Source of the DNA: Flavobacteriales bacterium
GTDB lineage: Bacteria > Bacteroidota > Bacteroidia > Flavobacteriales_F > PHOS-HE28
Direction of reading: 5' to 3'
DNA length: 64,000 nucleotides
Assembly (NCBI GenBank): GCA_016702645.1
Contig: JADJDP010000002.1
Coordinates: 286,307 to 350,306 of the forward strand
The first letter of the stretch is position 1; each line of letters starts with the position of its first letter. The notes under the pieces are model-generated. The model saw only the letters and a program-made list of their open reading frames with translations, was not told the DNA's origin and did not search any database. Below, piece by piece: positions 16,772 through 25,334 of this stretch. Both the position numbers and the translations under genes were made by a program.

Positions 16772-17733
16772 CCCAGCTTGCTCCGCACACGGGAGAGCAC
16801 CACGCTCGCCACCCCCCGCGCTTTCTCTTCACCTTCCTTCAATCGTGCGTCCAGTTCGGGGCGATCCTCGATCAAGCGCGCGAAGGTCTCACGCTCCCCT
16901 CGGAAACCGTCGAGCAGTGCGGCGAGCAATTCCTTCTTCGCGTGACCGTAGCCATAGCCACCGGCGCGGTAATTCGCGGCCATTGTCGTTACGGCGTCCG
17001 TGGATGCAACGAGGCGGAAAAGCTTGAACACATTGCAGGTTTCCGGATCCTTCGGTGCCTCCAGCGGCTTGCTATCGGTGACGATGTTCATCACCTCCTT
17101 CTTCAAGTCCTTCTCCGGCGCGAAGAGGCTGATGACATTGCCACGGCTCTTGCTCATCTTCTCCCCGTCGGTGCCAGGTACCACCATCACCTGTGCATCG
17201 ATGCGCGCTTCGGGCGGCACGAGGCACTCGCCCATCTGGTGGTTGAACCGTTCGGCCACATCGCGCGCCATTTCGATGTGTTGCTTCTGGTCCTTGCCCA
17301 CGGGAACGAACTCCGCATCGTACAGCAGGATGTCGGCCGCCATCAACATAGGGTAGGTGAAGAGGCCGGAGTTCACGTCTTCCAGACGATCGGCCTTGTC
17401 CTTGAAGCTGTGTGCGAGCGCGAGCCGCGAATAGGGAAAGAAACAACTGAGGTACCATGTGAGCTCGGTCACCTCGGGCACCATGCTCTGGCGATAGAAT
17501 ACAGTGCGCTTCGTGTCCAAGCCACATGCGAGCCACGCCGCGGCAACACCATAGGTGTTCGCTTGCAATAAAGCCGGATCCTTGATCTGCGTGAGCGAGT
17601 GCAGGTCGGCGATGAAGAGGAAGGATTCGTTGCCCGGCTGCGTGCTCATGGCGATCGCAGGGCGAATGGCACCAAGGACATTGCCCAGGTGTGGTACGCC
17701 TGTGCTTTGTATACCGGTGAGGATGCGGGCCAT
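16765..17733 (-). CDS. trpS: Tryptophanyl-tRNA synthetase
   Basis: Class I synthetase charging tRNA-Trp, 322 aa from MARILTGIQSTGVPHLGN. The HIGH-type motif reads PHLGN, and the KMSKS loop is exact (GEKMSKSRGN). Other family blocks are DLHSLTQ, GLFTYPMLMAADILLYDA and VPVGKDQKQHIEMARDVAERFN. The start was moved to the internal ATG at 17733, which fits the family N-terminus. A minus-strand TATCTTCG lies nine bases upstream. Confidence 0.96.
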   Translation of the reverse strand: MARILTGIQSTGVPHLGNVLGAIRPAIAMSTQPGNESFLFIADLHSLTQIKDPALLQANTYGVAAAWLACGLDTKRTVFYRQSMVPEVTELTWYLSCFFPYSRLALAHSFKDKADRLEDVNSGLFTYPMLMAADILLYDAEFVPVGKDQKQHIEMARDVAERFNHQMGECLVPPEARIDAQVMVVPGTDGEKMSKSRGNVISLFAPEKDLKKEVMNIVTDSKPLEAPKDPETCNVFKLFRLVASTDAVTTMAANYRAGGYGYGHAKKELLAALLDGFRGERETFARLIEDRPELDARLKEGEEKARGVASVVLSRVRSKLGY

Positions 17734-17742
17734 GGTGGGCGG

Positions 17743-17750
17743 CGAAGATA
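17743..17750 (-). promoter_or_regulatory. Candidate -7 element (TATCTTCG) of trpS
   Basis: Minus-strand TATCTTCG nine bases upstream of the trpS ATG; the opposed element at 17807 serves the divergent gene. Confidence 0.4.
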
Positions 17751-17806
17751 TCGGCACGCCTCCAAGCGACCACGTGCAGGTGCCGTTCGTGGCTTCGGCA
17801 GCCGCC

Positions 17807-17814
17807 TACCTTCG
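17807..17814 (+). promoter_or_regulatory. Candidate -7 element (TACCTTCG) of the acyltransferase-gatC unit
   Basis: TACCTTCG ends 19 bases before the proposed GTG start at 17834. Confidence 0.35.
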
Positions 17815-17833
17815 CCGCCTGTTTTTTCGGAAC

Positions 17834-18649
17834 GTGTCGAACACCGCAGCCACTGCAGATCAAGAAGCCCGCCCTCGGGTGGTGGACGGAGAGCTTCGCC
17901 GCAGCGCGGTGACCAAGTGGCTGTTCTTGCCGCTAAGGTGGGTGTACAAACTGTGGTTCGCCATCGTGTTCTTCGGCTCGCTGGTCGCCCTCTACATCCC
18001 GTTCCGCATCCTGCTGTTCAAGCCAAGGCGCTACTACAAGGCCTTCCGGCTGAAGCGTGTGTGGGCGCGTTTTCTGCAGTGCGCCAGTGGCATCGTCCTT
18101 CGTGTGGAGCGCAAGGCCCCTCTGCCTCCAGCGCCCTACATCATCTGTTGCAACCACAGCAGTTACCTGGACATCATCCAGATGTACAATGTGATCCCGC
18201 AGTACTTCCTCTTCATCGGCAAGTACGAACTGCTGAAGTGGCCGCTCTTCAACATCTTTTTCAAAGGCATGAACATCGCGGTGAACCGTGGCAGCAAGGT
18301 GGAAGCGGCCAAGGCGTTCCGGAAAGCGGCACAGGCCCTGGAGCGGGGTACCAGTATCGCCATCTTTCCGGAGGGTACGATCCCGGCTTTCACCCCCCGC
18401 ATGAAGCCGTTCAAGGATGGTGCGTTCAAGCTGGCCATCGAGAAGCAAGTGCCCATTGTGCCCATCACTTTCCTGGACCATTGGCGCCTGTTCGGCGAGC
18501 CGATGGAAGTGATGTCACGTGCGCGTCCGGGACTTTCACGCGCCGTGGTACATGCCCCCATCCCAACCACGGGCCTCACCGAAGCCGACTTGATAGCTTT
18601 GCGCGCACAGGTGTATGCCGTCATCGAAGAACCACTGCTGAACGCATGA
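17834..18649 (+). CDS. plsC: 1-acyl-sn-glycerol-3-phosphate acyltransferase (PlsC family)
   Basis: Membrane-bound acyltransferase making phosphatidic acid or acylating a related lipid, ~271 aa. An N-terminal helix (WFAIVFFGSLVALYIPFRIL) precedes the HX4D motif NHSSYLDII and the FPEGT block, the two PlsC hallmarks. No ATG suits the N-terminus; a GTG at 17834 is proposed, after the promoter-like TACCTTCG. The stop overlaps the gatC start (ATGA). Confidence 0.88.
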   Translation: MSNTAATADQEARPRVVDGELRRSAVTKWLFLPLRWVYKLWFAIVFFGSLVALYIPFRILLFKPRRYYKAFRLKRVWARFLQCASGIVLRVERKAPLPPAPYIICCNHSSYLDIIQMYNVIPQYFLFIGKYELLKWPLFNIFFKGMNIAVNRGSKVEAAKAFRKAAQALERGTSIAIFPEGTIPAFTPRMKPFKDGAFKLAIEKQVPIVPITFLDHWRLFGEPMEVMSRARPGLSRAVVHAPIPTTGLTEADLIALRAQVYAVIEEPLLNA

Positions 18650-18942
18650 AGATCGACGAAGCCACATTGGACCGTATTGCGGAGCTGGCCCGCTTGGACT
18701 ACAGCGATCCGGCTGCGCGCAAGGCGATCCTCGCCGACATGGAGCGCGTGCTCACCTTCGTGGAGAAGCTCAATGAGGTGGATACGGCCGGAGTGGAGCC
18801 GCTGATCTTCATGACCGATGAGGAGAACACCTTGCGAGAGGACGTGGCCGAGGTCTCCATCACCAAACAGGAGGCACTGAAGAACGCACCCGTGAAGGAC
18901 AGCGATTACTTCAAGGTGCCGCGCGTGGTGGACAAGGGGTGA
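18646..18942 (+). CDS. gatC: Asp-tRNA(Asn)/Glu-tRNA(Gln) amidotransferase subunit C
   Basis: Small subunit of GatCAB, which converts misacylated Glu-tRNA(Gln) or Asp-tRNA(Asn). 98 aa, normal length. It begins MKIDEATLDRIAELARLDY; the family middle is DMERVLTFVEKLNEVDT and the C-terminal tail APVKDSDYFKVPRVVDKG is typical. The ATG overlaps the plsC stop. gatA and gatB are not in the window. Confidence 0.95.
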   Translation: MKIDEATLDRIAELARLDYSDPAARKAILADMERVLTFVEKLNEVDTAGVEPLIFMTDEENTLREDVAEVSITKQEALKNAPVKDSDYFKVPRVVDKG

Positions 18943-19008
18943 TCCGGTCCCACCAGCCGGTTCCACGTGGCTAGCTTCGCAACGCACAAGCCCAACAACC
19001 CCGAAGCC

Positions 19009-20454
19009 ATGCTCCACAACAGCTCGTTCATCACGGTGGCGTTCGCATCCACGCTTGTGGTTTCATCCGTCCATTCGCAGGATACGCAGCTCTCGTGGGA
19101 CGAAGTGGTCGACTGCAATGCTGCCGGTGAGGGCACGTTGCGACCACGGATCACGCTCAATGCAAGCAACAGCCCCGTGGTGCTTTGGGGCAAGAGCGCA
19201 CCAGGGTCCAACTATGTGGCTATCGGTGAGGCGGGAGGTTTTTCGCCCATCGTGGAAGTAAGTGCACCGGGTTGTGTGCCCTCTGTTGCCGATTGGATGG
19301 GGAGCAGCATCGCTTCCGTTGGCAACACGGTGTGGGTGGTGATGAAGGCAACGCCGGAGGAAACCAAGCCGACGTACGTCCGGCGCTCGGACGATGGTGG
19401 CTACACCTGGGCGGATACGATCCGGGTGGATCCCTTCGACGGTCTCGTTTCGCGGTTCCCCACGATCGATGTCGCCGACCCTGGCCGACCGCTTGTGCAA
19501 TACATGCAGTTCGATGGTGGCTGGTCAGGTGCGCGACAAGTAGTCACGCACTTCATGGCTGGCTCGTTCATGGAGCCCGTGCAAGTGAGCACACCGTATG
19601 CGCCCGGAGAAGTCTGTGATTGTTGCCCTGGCCAGGTGATCACCAATGGTGATCGCGCCGTTGCGCTTTATCGCAATGCCGGTTCGAACCTCCGCGTCAT
19701 GTGGGGAGCTACCTCCGACGACCATGGGGCGAGTTTCCCGCTCGGTAGTGTGCTGGACACCACTGGCTGGAGCTTGAGCTCGTGTCCCAGCAGTGGACCC
19801 GATGGCTATTTGGTCGGCGACAGCATCCGCTATGTCTGGATGTCCGGTGCGAACAATGGCACCAAGGTGTACATGGGCAGTGCGCTCGCGAGCGATCTCT
19901 CCCTTGGCACGGCGCGGTTCGTCAACCCGGGACAAGCGAGCGGACAGACCCAGAACTTCCCACGCATCGCTGGCAATGGCGACACGCTTGGCGTGGTTTG
20001 GGAGCAATACACGAACGGAGCCCGTGACATCTTCTTCAGCTGGAGCGTGACCGGCGCTGCTGGACTGAGCGTCCCCGAATGGGTGAATACCGACATGACC
20101 GGATCGCAAAAGACCCCCGACATCGCTTACGCGGATGGTTCCTTCCACATCGTGTGGAGCGAGTTCGGTGCCAACCAAGTACGCTACCGCAAGGGCGTTT
20201 TGCAGGACGCTGTCGGCATTGGTGAGACCTCATTGCCCAATGTGCAGGTCTGGCCTGTTCCCGCGGAAGAGACGATCCAGGTTCCCGGAGCTTGGCTCTC
20301 GGCCGAAGTCCTCGATCTCGATGGCCGTTCGGTGATGATGGCCGTGATCCACGACGGACAATTACCGGTCGGGTCACTGCCTGCGGGAGCTTATGCGCTT
20401 TTGCTTCGTGGCCGCAATGATCAACAAGGCCGCACGCGCTTCGTGAAGCAATGA
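19009..20454 (+). CDS. Secreted BNR/sialidase-like beta-propeller with T9SS sorting domain
   Basis: 481 aa. Signal peptide (SFITVAFASTLVVSSVHSQ), then beta-propeller repeats with Asp-box-like segments such as YVRRSDDGGYTWADTIRV. A cysteine cluster EVCDCCPGQV lies near residue 205. The last ~80 residues (VQVWPVPAEETIQVPG, LDGRSVM, LPAGAYALLL, RTRFVKQ) fit a type A T9SS C-terminal domain, so it should be exported and surface-attached. No sialidase catalytic residues were recognised. Its stop overlaps the start of the HMA-MauE gene by four bases. The CDCC cluster plus that partner hints at metal handling. Confidence 0.82.
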   Translation: MLHNSSFITVAFASTLVVSSVHSQDTQLSWDEVVDCNAAGEGTLRPRITLNASNSPVVLWGKSAPGSNYVAIGEAGGFSPIVEVSAPGCVPSVADWMGSSIASVGNTVWVVMKATPEETKPTYVRRSDDGGYTWADTIRVDPFDGLVSRFPTIDVADPGRPLVQYMQFDGGWSGARQVVTHFMAGSFMEPVQVSTPYAPGEVCDCCPGQVITNGDRAVALYRNAGSNLRVMWGATSDDHGASFPLGSVLDTTGWSLSSCPSSGPDGYLVGDSIRYVWMSGANNGTKVYMGSALASDLSLGTARFVNPGQASGQTQNFPRIAGNGDTLGVVWEQYTNGARDIFFSWSVTGAAGLSVPEWVNTDMTGSQKTPDIAYADGSFHIVWSEFGANQVRYRKGVLQDAVGIGETSLPNVQVWPVPAEETIQVPGAWLSAEVLDLDGRSVMMAVIHDGQLPVGSLPAGAYALLLRGRNDQQGRTRFVKQ

Positions 20455-21224
20455 TCCTGATGGAAGGAGTGAGCAGTTCCTATCGACACACGCAGAAGTT
20501 CAAAGTCTCAGGGATGACCTGTGGCGGATGCGTCGCCACGGTGCGAAAGGTCCTGGCAGGCCATCCTGGTGTGCAGGAAGTTGCAGTGACCCTCGTTCCA
20601 CCTGAAGCAGTTGTCACCACCTCCGCGGCGATCGCACCGGAAGACTTGAACGCTCTGCTACGTGGAACGCACTACGCGATCTCTGCGACCGTCGTACAAC
20701 AGACTGTGCAACCGACATCGGTGAGCGCAGAGCCGACCGCGAAGGGTTTGTTCACCACCTATTTCCCGTTGCTGCTCGTCTTCGTTTTTATCACCGGTCT
20801 TGCGTTGAGCACATCGTTCACCGCTGGGTATTTTGAGGGCATGCGCTTCATGGCGCACTTCATGGCCGGTTTCTTTCTGGCGTTTTCCTTTTTCAAACTG
20901 TTGGACCTGCAGGGCTTCGCGAACAGCTACAGGGGCTACGACCTGCTCGCGATGCGCATCCCTGCGTACGGCTACGTCTATCCCTTCATTGAGCTCGCGC
21001 TGGGCATCGCGTACCTTATGGGCTTCGATCCATTGATCACCAACTTGGTCACCATCGTGGTCATGGGCTTCAGCACCATTGGCGTATTGAGGGCGGTGGT
21101 CAACAAGCAGCGGATACAATGCGCTTGTTTGGGGACGGTCTTCAACCTGCCCATGAGCACCGTCACCATTCTGGAAGACCTACTAATGGTGGCGATGGCG
21201 GGCGCGATGCTCGCGATGGGCTGA
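20451..21224 (+). CDS. HMA metal-binding domain fused to MauE/DoxX-like membrane domain
   Basis: 257 aa. Residues ~15-80 form a heavy-metal-associated (ferredoxin-fold) domain with the Cu/Zn-type motif GMTCGGCVATVRKVL. About five hydrophobic segments follow (FPLLLVFVFITGLALS, MAHFMAGFFLAFSFFKLLDL, YPFIELALGIAYLMGF, LVTIVVMGFSTIGVL, LEDLLMVAMAGAML), like the MauE/DoxX family, with a CAC pair in QCACLGTVFNLP before the last helix. It is translationally coupled to the CDCC-containing secreted propeller (ATGA). A role in metal binding or thiol redox at the inner membrane is likely but not proven. Confidence 0.85.
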   Translation: MILMEGVSSSYRHTQKFKVSGMTCGGCVATVRKVLAGHPGVQEVAVTLVPPEAVVTTSAAIAPEDLNALLRGTHYAISATVVQQTVQPTSVSAEPTAKGLFTTYFPLLLVFVFITGLALSTSFTAGYFEGMRFMAHFMAGFFLAFSFFKLLDLQGFANSYRGYDLLAMRIPAYGYVYPFIELALGIAYLMGFDPLITNLVTIVVMGFSTIGVLRAVVNKQRIQCACLGTVFNLPMSTVTILEDLLMVAMAGAMLAMG

Positions 21225-21267
21225 GGTCCGGTGCTGGTTCGCACCTTTGCGCTACCACCATTTCCCC

Positions 21268-22457
21268 ATGTACGGAAGCATCAAGCAGCACCTGGCCCAG
21301 GAACTCAAGTCGATAGAGGATGCCGGCCTCTTCAAGCGCGAGCGTGTCATCACCAGCGATCAGGGAGCGGAGATCACGGTCAACGGGAAGGCGGTCCTGA
21401 ATTTCTGCGCGAACAACTACCTCGGTCTCAGTTCGCACCCCGAAGTGGTCGCCGCATCGCACGCCGCTTTGGATAGCCACGGTTACGGCATGAGCAGTGT
21501 GCGTTTCATCTGTGGCACACAGGACATCCATAAGGAACTGGAGCAGAAGCTCGCCGCCTTTCACGGGATGGAGGATACCATCCTGTATGCGGCCTGTTTT
21601 GACGCGAACGGCGGTGTCTTTGAACCGCTCCTTGGGGAGAATGATGCGATCATCAGCGATTCGCTGAACCACGCCAGCATCATCGATGGTGTGCGCCTTT
21701 GCAAGGCGATGCGCTACCGTTATGCCAACAACGACATGGCCGACTTGGACGTTCAGCTGCGCACGGCCAGAGCGGATGGAGCGAGGCACATCATCATCGT
21801 GACCGATGGTGTTTTCAGCATGGATGGTATCGTGGCGGATCTTAAGGGTATTTGCGATCTCGCGGACAAGTACGACGCCATGGTGATGGTGGATGAGTGC
21901 CACGCAGCCGGTTCCATTGGCAAGATAGGCAGAGGCAGCGTTGAGCATTGTGGCGTCATGGGTCGTGTGGACATCATCACCGGTACCCTCGGAAAAGCGC
22001 TCGGTGGGGCCATGGGTGGTTACACGACCGGGCGGAAGGAGATCATCGAGATGCTCCGTCAACGCAGCCGACCTTACCTCTTCAGCAATTCGCTTGCGCC
22101 TTCCATCGTGGGGGCGTCGATCAAGGTCATCGATCTGCTCATTGCCAGCACCGAATTGCGGGACCGCTTGGAGACGAACGTGGACCGTTTTCGCACGGGC
22201 ATCGAGAAGTTGGGCTTCAAGACGCGCGGTGCGGGAGCGGCCATCGTACCGGTCATGCTGGGCGATGCCAAATTGAGCCAAGTGATGGCGGACGAACTGC
22301 TGAAGGAGGGCATCTATGTCATCGGCTTCTTCTACCCGGTGGTTCCCCAGGACACCGCCCGGATACGGTGCAACTGAGCGCGGCGCATACCGAGGCCCAT
22401 ATCGACCGGGCCCTGGCGGCCTTCGGCAAGGTGGGCAAGGCCTTGGGGGTGGTCTGA
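21268..22457 (+). CDS. kbl: Glycine C-acetyltransferase (2-amino-3-ketobutyrate CoA ligase), frameshifted near end
   Basis: PLP enzyme of the alpha-oxoamine synthase family, joining glycine and acetyl-CoA or the reverse in threonine degradation. It begins MYGSIKQHLAQELKSIEDAG. Markers are NFCANNYLGLSSHP, SVRFICGTQ, DSLNHASIIDG, VDECHAAGS and the PLP lysine in TGTLGKALGGAMGG. After QDTARIR one G is missing in a G run (about 22367); the next frame continues VQLSAAHTEAHIDRALAAFGKVGKALGVV to the stop at 22457. Repaired length is ~396 aa, normal. Confidence 0.92.
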
Positions 22458-22495
22458 AGACCACGCCGGGAGCCAGCCGCCGCGATGAACAGCTC

Positions 22496-22528
22496 TTTGT
22501 TCGTTTTCAGGAAAAGCCTCTATATTCG
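22496..22528 (+). promoter_or_regulatory. Promoter of the rplM-rpsI operon
   Basis: TTTG at 22496-22499 and TATATTCG at 22521-22528, 21 bases apart, fit the Bacteroidota housekeeping promoter (TTTG at -33, TAnnTTTG at -7) with one change. This is the only place in the window where both boxes are clear. The leader to the GTG at 22571 is ~35 nt. Confidence 0.6.
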
Positions 22529-22570
22529 CACCCCGTTTTCAGGGAAAAGATCATTTAATCCAGCAGGACA

Positions 22571-23026
22571 GTGGCATCCACTACCCACACCACCAGTATG
22601 GCCAACGCGGCCACCGTTCAACAAGAATGGTTGCTGGTAGATGCTGAGAACGAGGTTCTTGGCCGCTTTGCAAGCAAGGTCGCCATGCTCGTTCGCGGCA
22701 AGCACAAGACCACCTTCACACCCCATGTGAACTGTGGCGATCACGTGATCATCATCAACGCCGAGAAGGTTCGCCTGACCGGCACCAAGTTGGAGGACAA
22801 GGAGTACCAGCGGTACAGCTTGTACCCCGGTGGCCAAACCCGCGAGAAGGCCAAGAACCTGAAGGCGCGCAAGCCCGAAGCGTTGTTGGAGATCGCCGTG
22901 CGCGGTATGCTTCCCAAGAACCGCTTGGGTCGTCGCCTTTTCAACAACCTGCATGTGGTGGTGGGCAATAGCCACAAGCACGAAGCCCAGAAGCCCCGCA
23001 ACTTCGACCTGAACACGCTCAAGTAA
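22571..23026 (+). CDS. rplM: 50S ribosomal protein L13
   Basis: 151 aa. The GTG at 22571 is preferred over the ATG at 22598 because the 16 residues before the conserved core (ATVQQEWLLVDAENEVLGR) then match the usual L13 N-terminal length. Core blocks are LLRGKHK-type MLVRGKHKTTFTPHV, GDHVIIINAEKVRLTG, YPGG and the LPKNRLGRR C-terminal motif. rpsI follows one base later. Confidence 0.97.
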   Translation: MASTTHTTSMANAATVQQEWLLVDAENEVLGRFASKVAMLVRGKHKTTFTPHVNCGDHVIIINAEKVRLTGTKLEDKEYQRYSLYPGGQTREKAKNLKARKPEALLEIAVRGMLPKNRLGRRLFNNLHVVVGNSHKHEAQKPRNFDLNTLK

Positions 23027-23027
23027 G

Positions 23028-23414
23028 ATGGCCATCACGAACAGCCTCGGTCGCCGCAAGACCTCCATCGCCCGGGTGAACCTCACCGAGGGCAAAGGCA
23101 ACATCACGATCAACGGCCGTGATGGGAACGAGTACTTCCCCATCACCATGCAGCAGTTCAAACTGCAGCAGCCCTTCAAGCTCACCGAAACCGTGGGCAA
23201 ATACGATGTCACCGCGACCGTGGATGGTGGTGGCATCACCGGCCAGGTGGACGCCGTGCGTTTGGGCATCGCCCGCGCGCTGGTGAAGATCGACGCCGAG
23301 CACAAACCGAAACTCAAGGCCGAAGAACTGATGACCCGTGACCCACGCGCCGTGGAACGGAAGAAGTTCGGACGCAAGAAAGCGCGCAAGCGTTACCAAT
23401 TCAGCAAGCGCTAA
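23028..23414 (+). CDS. rpsI: 30S ribosomal protein S9
   Basis: 128 aa, starting one base after rplM. N-terminal GRRKTSIARV, central GGGITGQVDAVRLGIARAL and the invariant basic tail ending KKARKRYQFSKR are all present. The tail reaches the P-site tRNA in the ribosome. Confidence 0.98.
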   Translation: MAITNSLGRRKTSIARVNLTEGKGNITINGRDGNEYFPITMQQFKLQQPFKLTETVGKYDVTATVDGGGITGQVDAVRLGIARALVKIDAEHKPKLKAEELMTRDPRAVERKKFGRKKARKRYQFSKR

Positions 23415-23448
23415 GGTCCCTGCGCTTGTTCAGGATCCAATCCTGGCG

Positions 23449-23477
23449 GACTCAGCCTGAGCCTGTCGAAGGCTGGC
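23449..23477. repeat. Dispersed CTCAGG / TGTCGAAGG-type repeat
   Basis: A short copy of the same interspersed repeat family as at 4413-4477 and 39455-39535 (core GAGCCTGTCGAAGG), in the rpsI-rpsB spacer. The 123-base spacer holds nothing else recognisable. Confidence 0.5.
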
Positions 23478-23537
23478 GGTGTGCTACCACTAGGATGCCT
23501 GTTTCAACGGGAACAAGGAAAGTGAACAACAAGTAAT

Positions 23538-24365
23538 ATGGCACGTCTCGAATTCCAACAGTTGCTCGACGCAGGTGTACACTTCGGTCACCTGCGCCGC
23601 AAGTGGAACCCCAACATGGCCCCGTACATCTTCGGGGAGAAGAAGGGGATCCACATCATCGACCTGAACAAGACCAGCGTGAAGCTGGAGGAGGCCGCCG
23701 CTGCGATGAAGAACATCGCACGCAGTGGCAAGAAGGTCCTGTTCGTTGCAACGAAGAAGCAAGCGAAGGACATCGTTACCAACAAGGTGAAGGAGACGGG
23801 CATGCCGTACGTCACTGAGCGTTGGAGCGGTGGCATGCTCACCAACTTCGGAACGATCCGCCGCACCATCAAGAAGATGGCGACGATCGACCGTATGAAG
23901 ATCGACGGCACCTTCGAGAACATGAGCAAGCGCGAGCGCTTGCAGGTGAGCCGTCAGCGCGAGAAGATGGAAAAGAACCTGGGTTCCATCGCCGACCTCA
24001 CCCGCCTGCCGAGCGCACTGTTCGTGGTGGACATCGTGAAGGAGCACATCGCTGTTGCCGAGGCCCGCAAGCTCAACATCCCAACGTTCGCCATGGTCGA
24101 TACCAACAGCGACCCCACGTTGGTGGACTTCCCCATTCCTGCGAACGACGATGCTACGAAGAGCATCGAACTGATCGTCGATACCATGATCGCAGCGATC
24201 AATGAGGGCATGGAGGAGCGCAAGAACGACAAGACCGCCGTGGACGAGGGAGCAGAGGAGGCCGAAGGTGCCGAAAGTGCTGACGAGGTCACTGCGGTTG
24301 TCGCTGAGGCCACGGTCCCTGTGGATGCCCCTGCGGACGCTCCTGCCGCGGAGGAGAACGCCTGA
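23538..24365 (+). CDS. rpsB: 30S ribosomal protein S2
   Basis: 275 aa. Begins MARLEFQQLLDAGVHFGHLRRKWNP, then IFGEKKGIHIIDL, FVATKKQAKD, RWSGGMLTNF, LPSALFVVD and VDTNSDP, all S2 signatures. The acidic Ala/Glu-rich C-terminal tail after residue ~235 is common in Bacteroidota S2. tsf follows after a 54-63 base gap that contains a small hairpin (CGGGGA-GTT-CCCCG core at 24387-24400). Confidence 0.98.
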   Translation: MARLEFQQLLDAGVHFGHLRRKWNPNMAPYIFGEKKGIHIIDLNKTSVKLEEAAAAMKNIARSGKKVLFVATKKQAKDIVTNKVKETGMPYVTERWSGGMLTNFGTIRRTIKKMATIDRMKIDGTFENMSKRERLQVSRQREKMEKNLGSIADLTRLPSALFVVDIVKEHIAVAEARKLNIPTFAMVDTNSDPTLVDFPIPANDDATKSIELIVDTMIAAINEGMEERKNDKTAVDEGAEEAEGAESADEVTAVVAEATVPVDAPADAPAAEENA

Positions 24366-24428
24366 TCGATCTTCAAACAGTACGGACGGGGAGTTCCCCG
24401 ACCGACCACCCCTAGAACAATGAGCACC

Positions 24429-25259
24429 ATGGCCATTACCGCCGCTGATGTGAACAAGCTGCGCCAGATCACCGGCGCGGGCATGATGGATTGCAAAACC
24501 GCCCTCACCGAGGCGAACGGTGACTTCGATGCCGCCATCGACATCCTTCGCAAGAAGGGCCAGAAGGTGGCCGCTAAGCGCGCCGACCGCGACGCAACGG
24601 AAGGCCTCGTGATCGCCAAGACCAGCGCCGACGGGACCCGCGGGGTGCTGGTTTGTGTGAACTGCGAAACCGATTTCGTTGCCAAGAACGGTGACTTCAC
24701 CGCCATGGCCGAGCGTATGGCCACCATCGCGCTTGAGAAGAACCTCAACAGCGTTGAAGCGCTGAAAGCTGCTGCCTATGACAGCAACGGTCTCAGCATC
24801 GCCGAGAAACTGATCGAGCAAACCGGCGTGATCGGCGAAAAGATCGACGTGAGCGCCTGTGGCGAAGTGAGCGCGCCTTTCGTATACGCCTACAATCACC
24901 CTGGCAACAAGGTGGCCAGTCTCGTTGGCCTCAGCAAAGCGGGCTTCGAGAACGTGGCCAAGGACGTTGCCATGCAAGTTGCCGCCATGGGTCCCATCGC
25001 CCTGGACAAAGCGAGCACTCCGCAGAGCGTGATAGACAAGGAACTCGAGATCGGTAAGGAACTCGCGATCCAGGAGGGTAAACCCGCCGAGATGGCCGAG
25101 AAGATCGCCGTGGGCCGCCTGAACAAGTTCTTCAAGGAGAGCACCCTGCTCGCCCAGGAGTTCATCAAGGACAACAAGCTCAGCGTGGAGCAATACGTGA
25201 AGAGCGCCGACAAGGACCTCACGGTCACCGGCTTCAAACGCCACTCGCTCACCATCTGA
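24429..25259 (+). CDS. tsf: Translation elongation factor Ts
   Basis: Nucleotide exchange factor for EF-Tu, ~276 aa. The UBA-like N-terminus is MAITAADVNKLRQITGAGMMDCKTAL, with the TDFV-type exchange motif in CETDFVAKN. The ATG at 24429 matches the family start; an in-frame ATG at 24420 would add three residues. A strong terminator follows at 25281. Confidence 0.97.
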   Translation: MAITAADVNKLRQITGAGMMDCKTALTEANGDFDAAIDILRKKGQKVAAKRADRDATEGLVIAKTSADGTRGVLVCVNCETDFVAKNGDFTAMAERMATIALEKNLNSVEALKAAAYDSNGLSIAEKLIEQTGVIGEKIDVSACGEVSAPFVYAYNHPGNKVASLVGLSKAGFENVAKDVAMQVAAMGPIALDKASTPQSVIDKELEIGKELAIQEGKPAEMAEKIAVGRLNKFFKESTLLAQEFIKDNKLSVEQYVKSADKDLTVTGFKRHSLTI

Positions 25260-25280
25260 TGTCGATGTACAACGCATAGG

Positions 25281-25312
25281 AAAGGGAGGCTTCGGCCTCC
25301 CTTTTTCTTTTC
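25281..25312 (+). terminator. Rho-independent terminator after tsf
   Basis: Stem AAAGGGAGGC / GCCTCCCTTT closed by a TTCG tetraloop and followed by a T-rich tract. It closes the ribosomal protein/EF-Ts operon before pyrH. Confidence 0.9.
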
Positions 25313-25334
25313 CTTTGGACCGCACCACCCTCAC

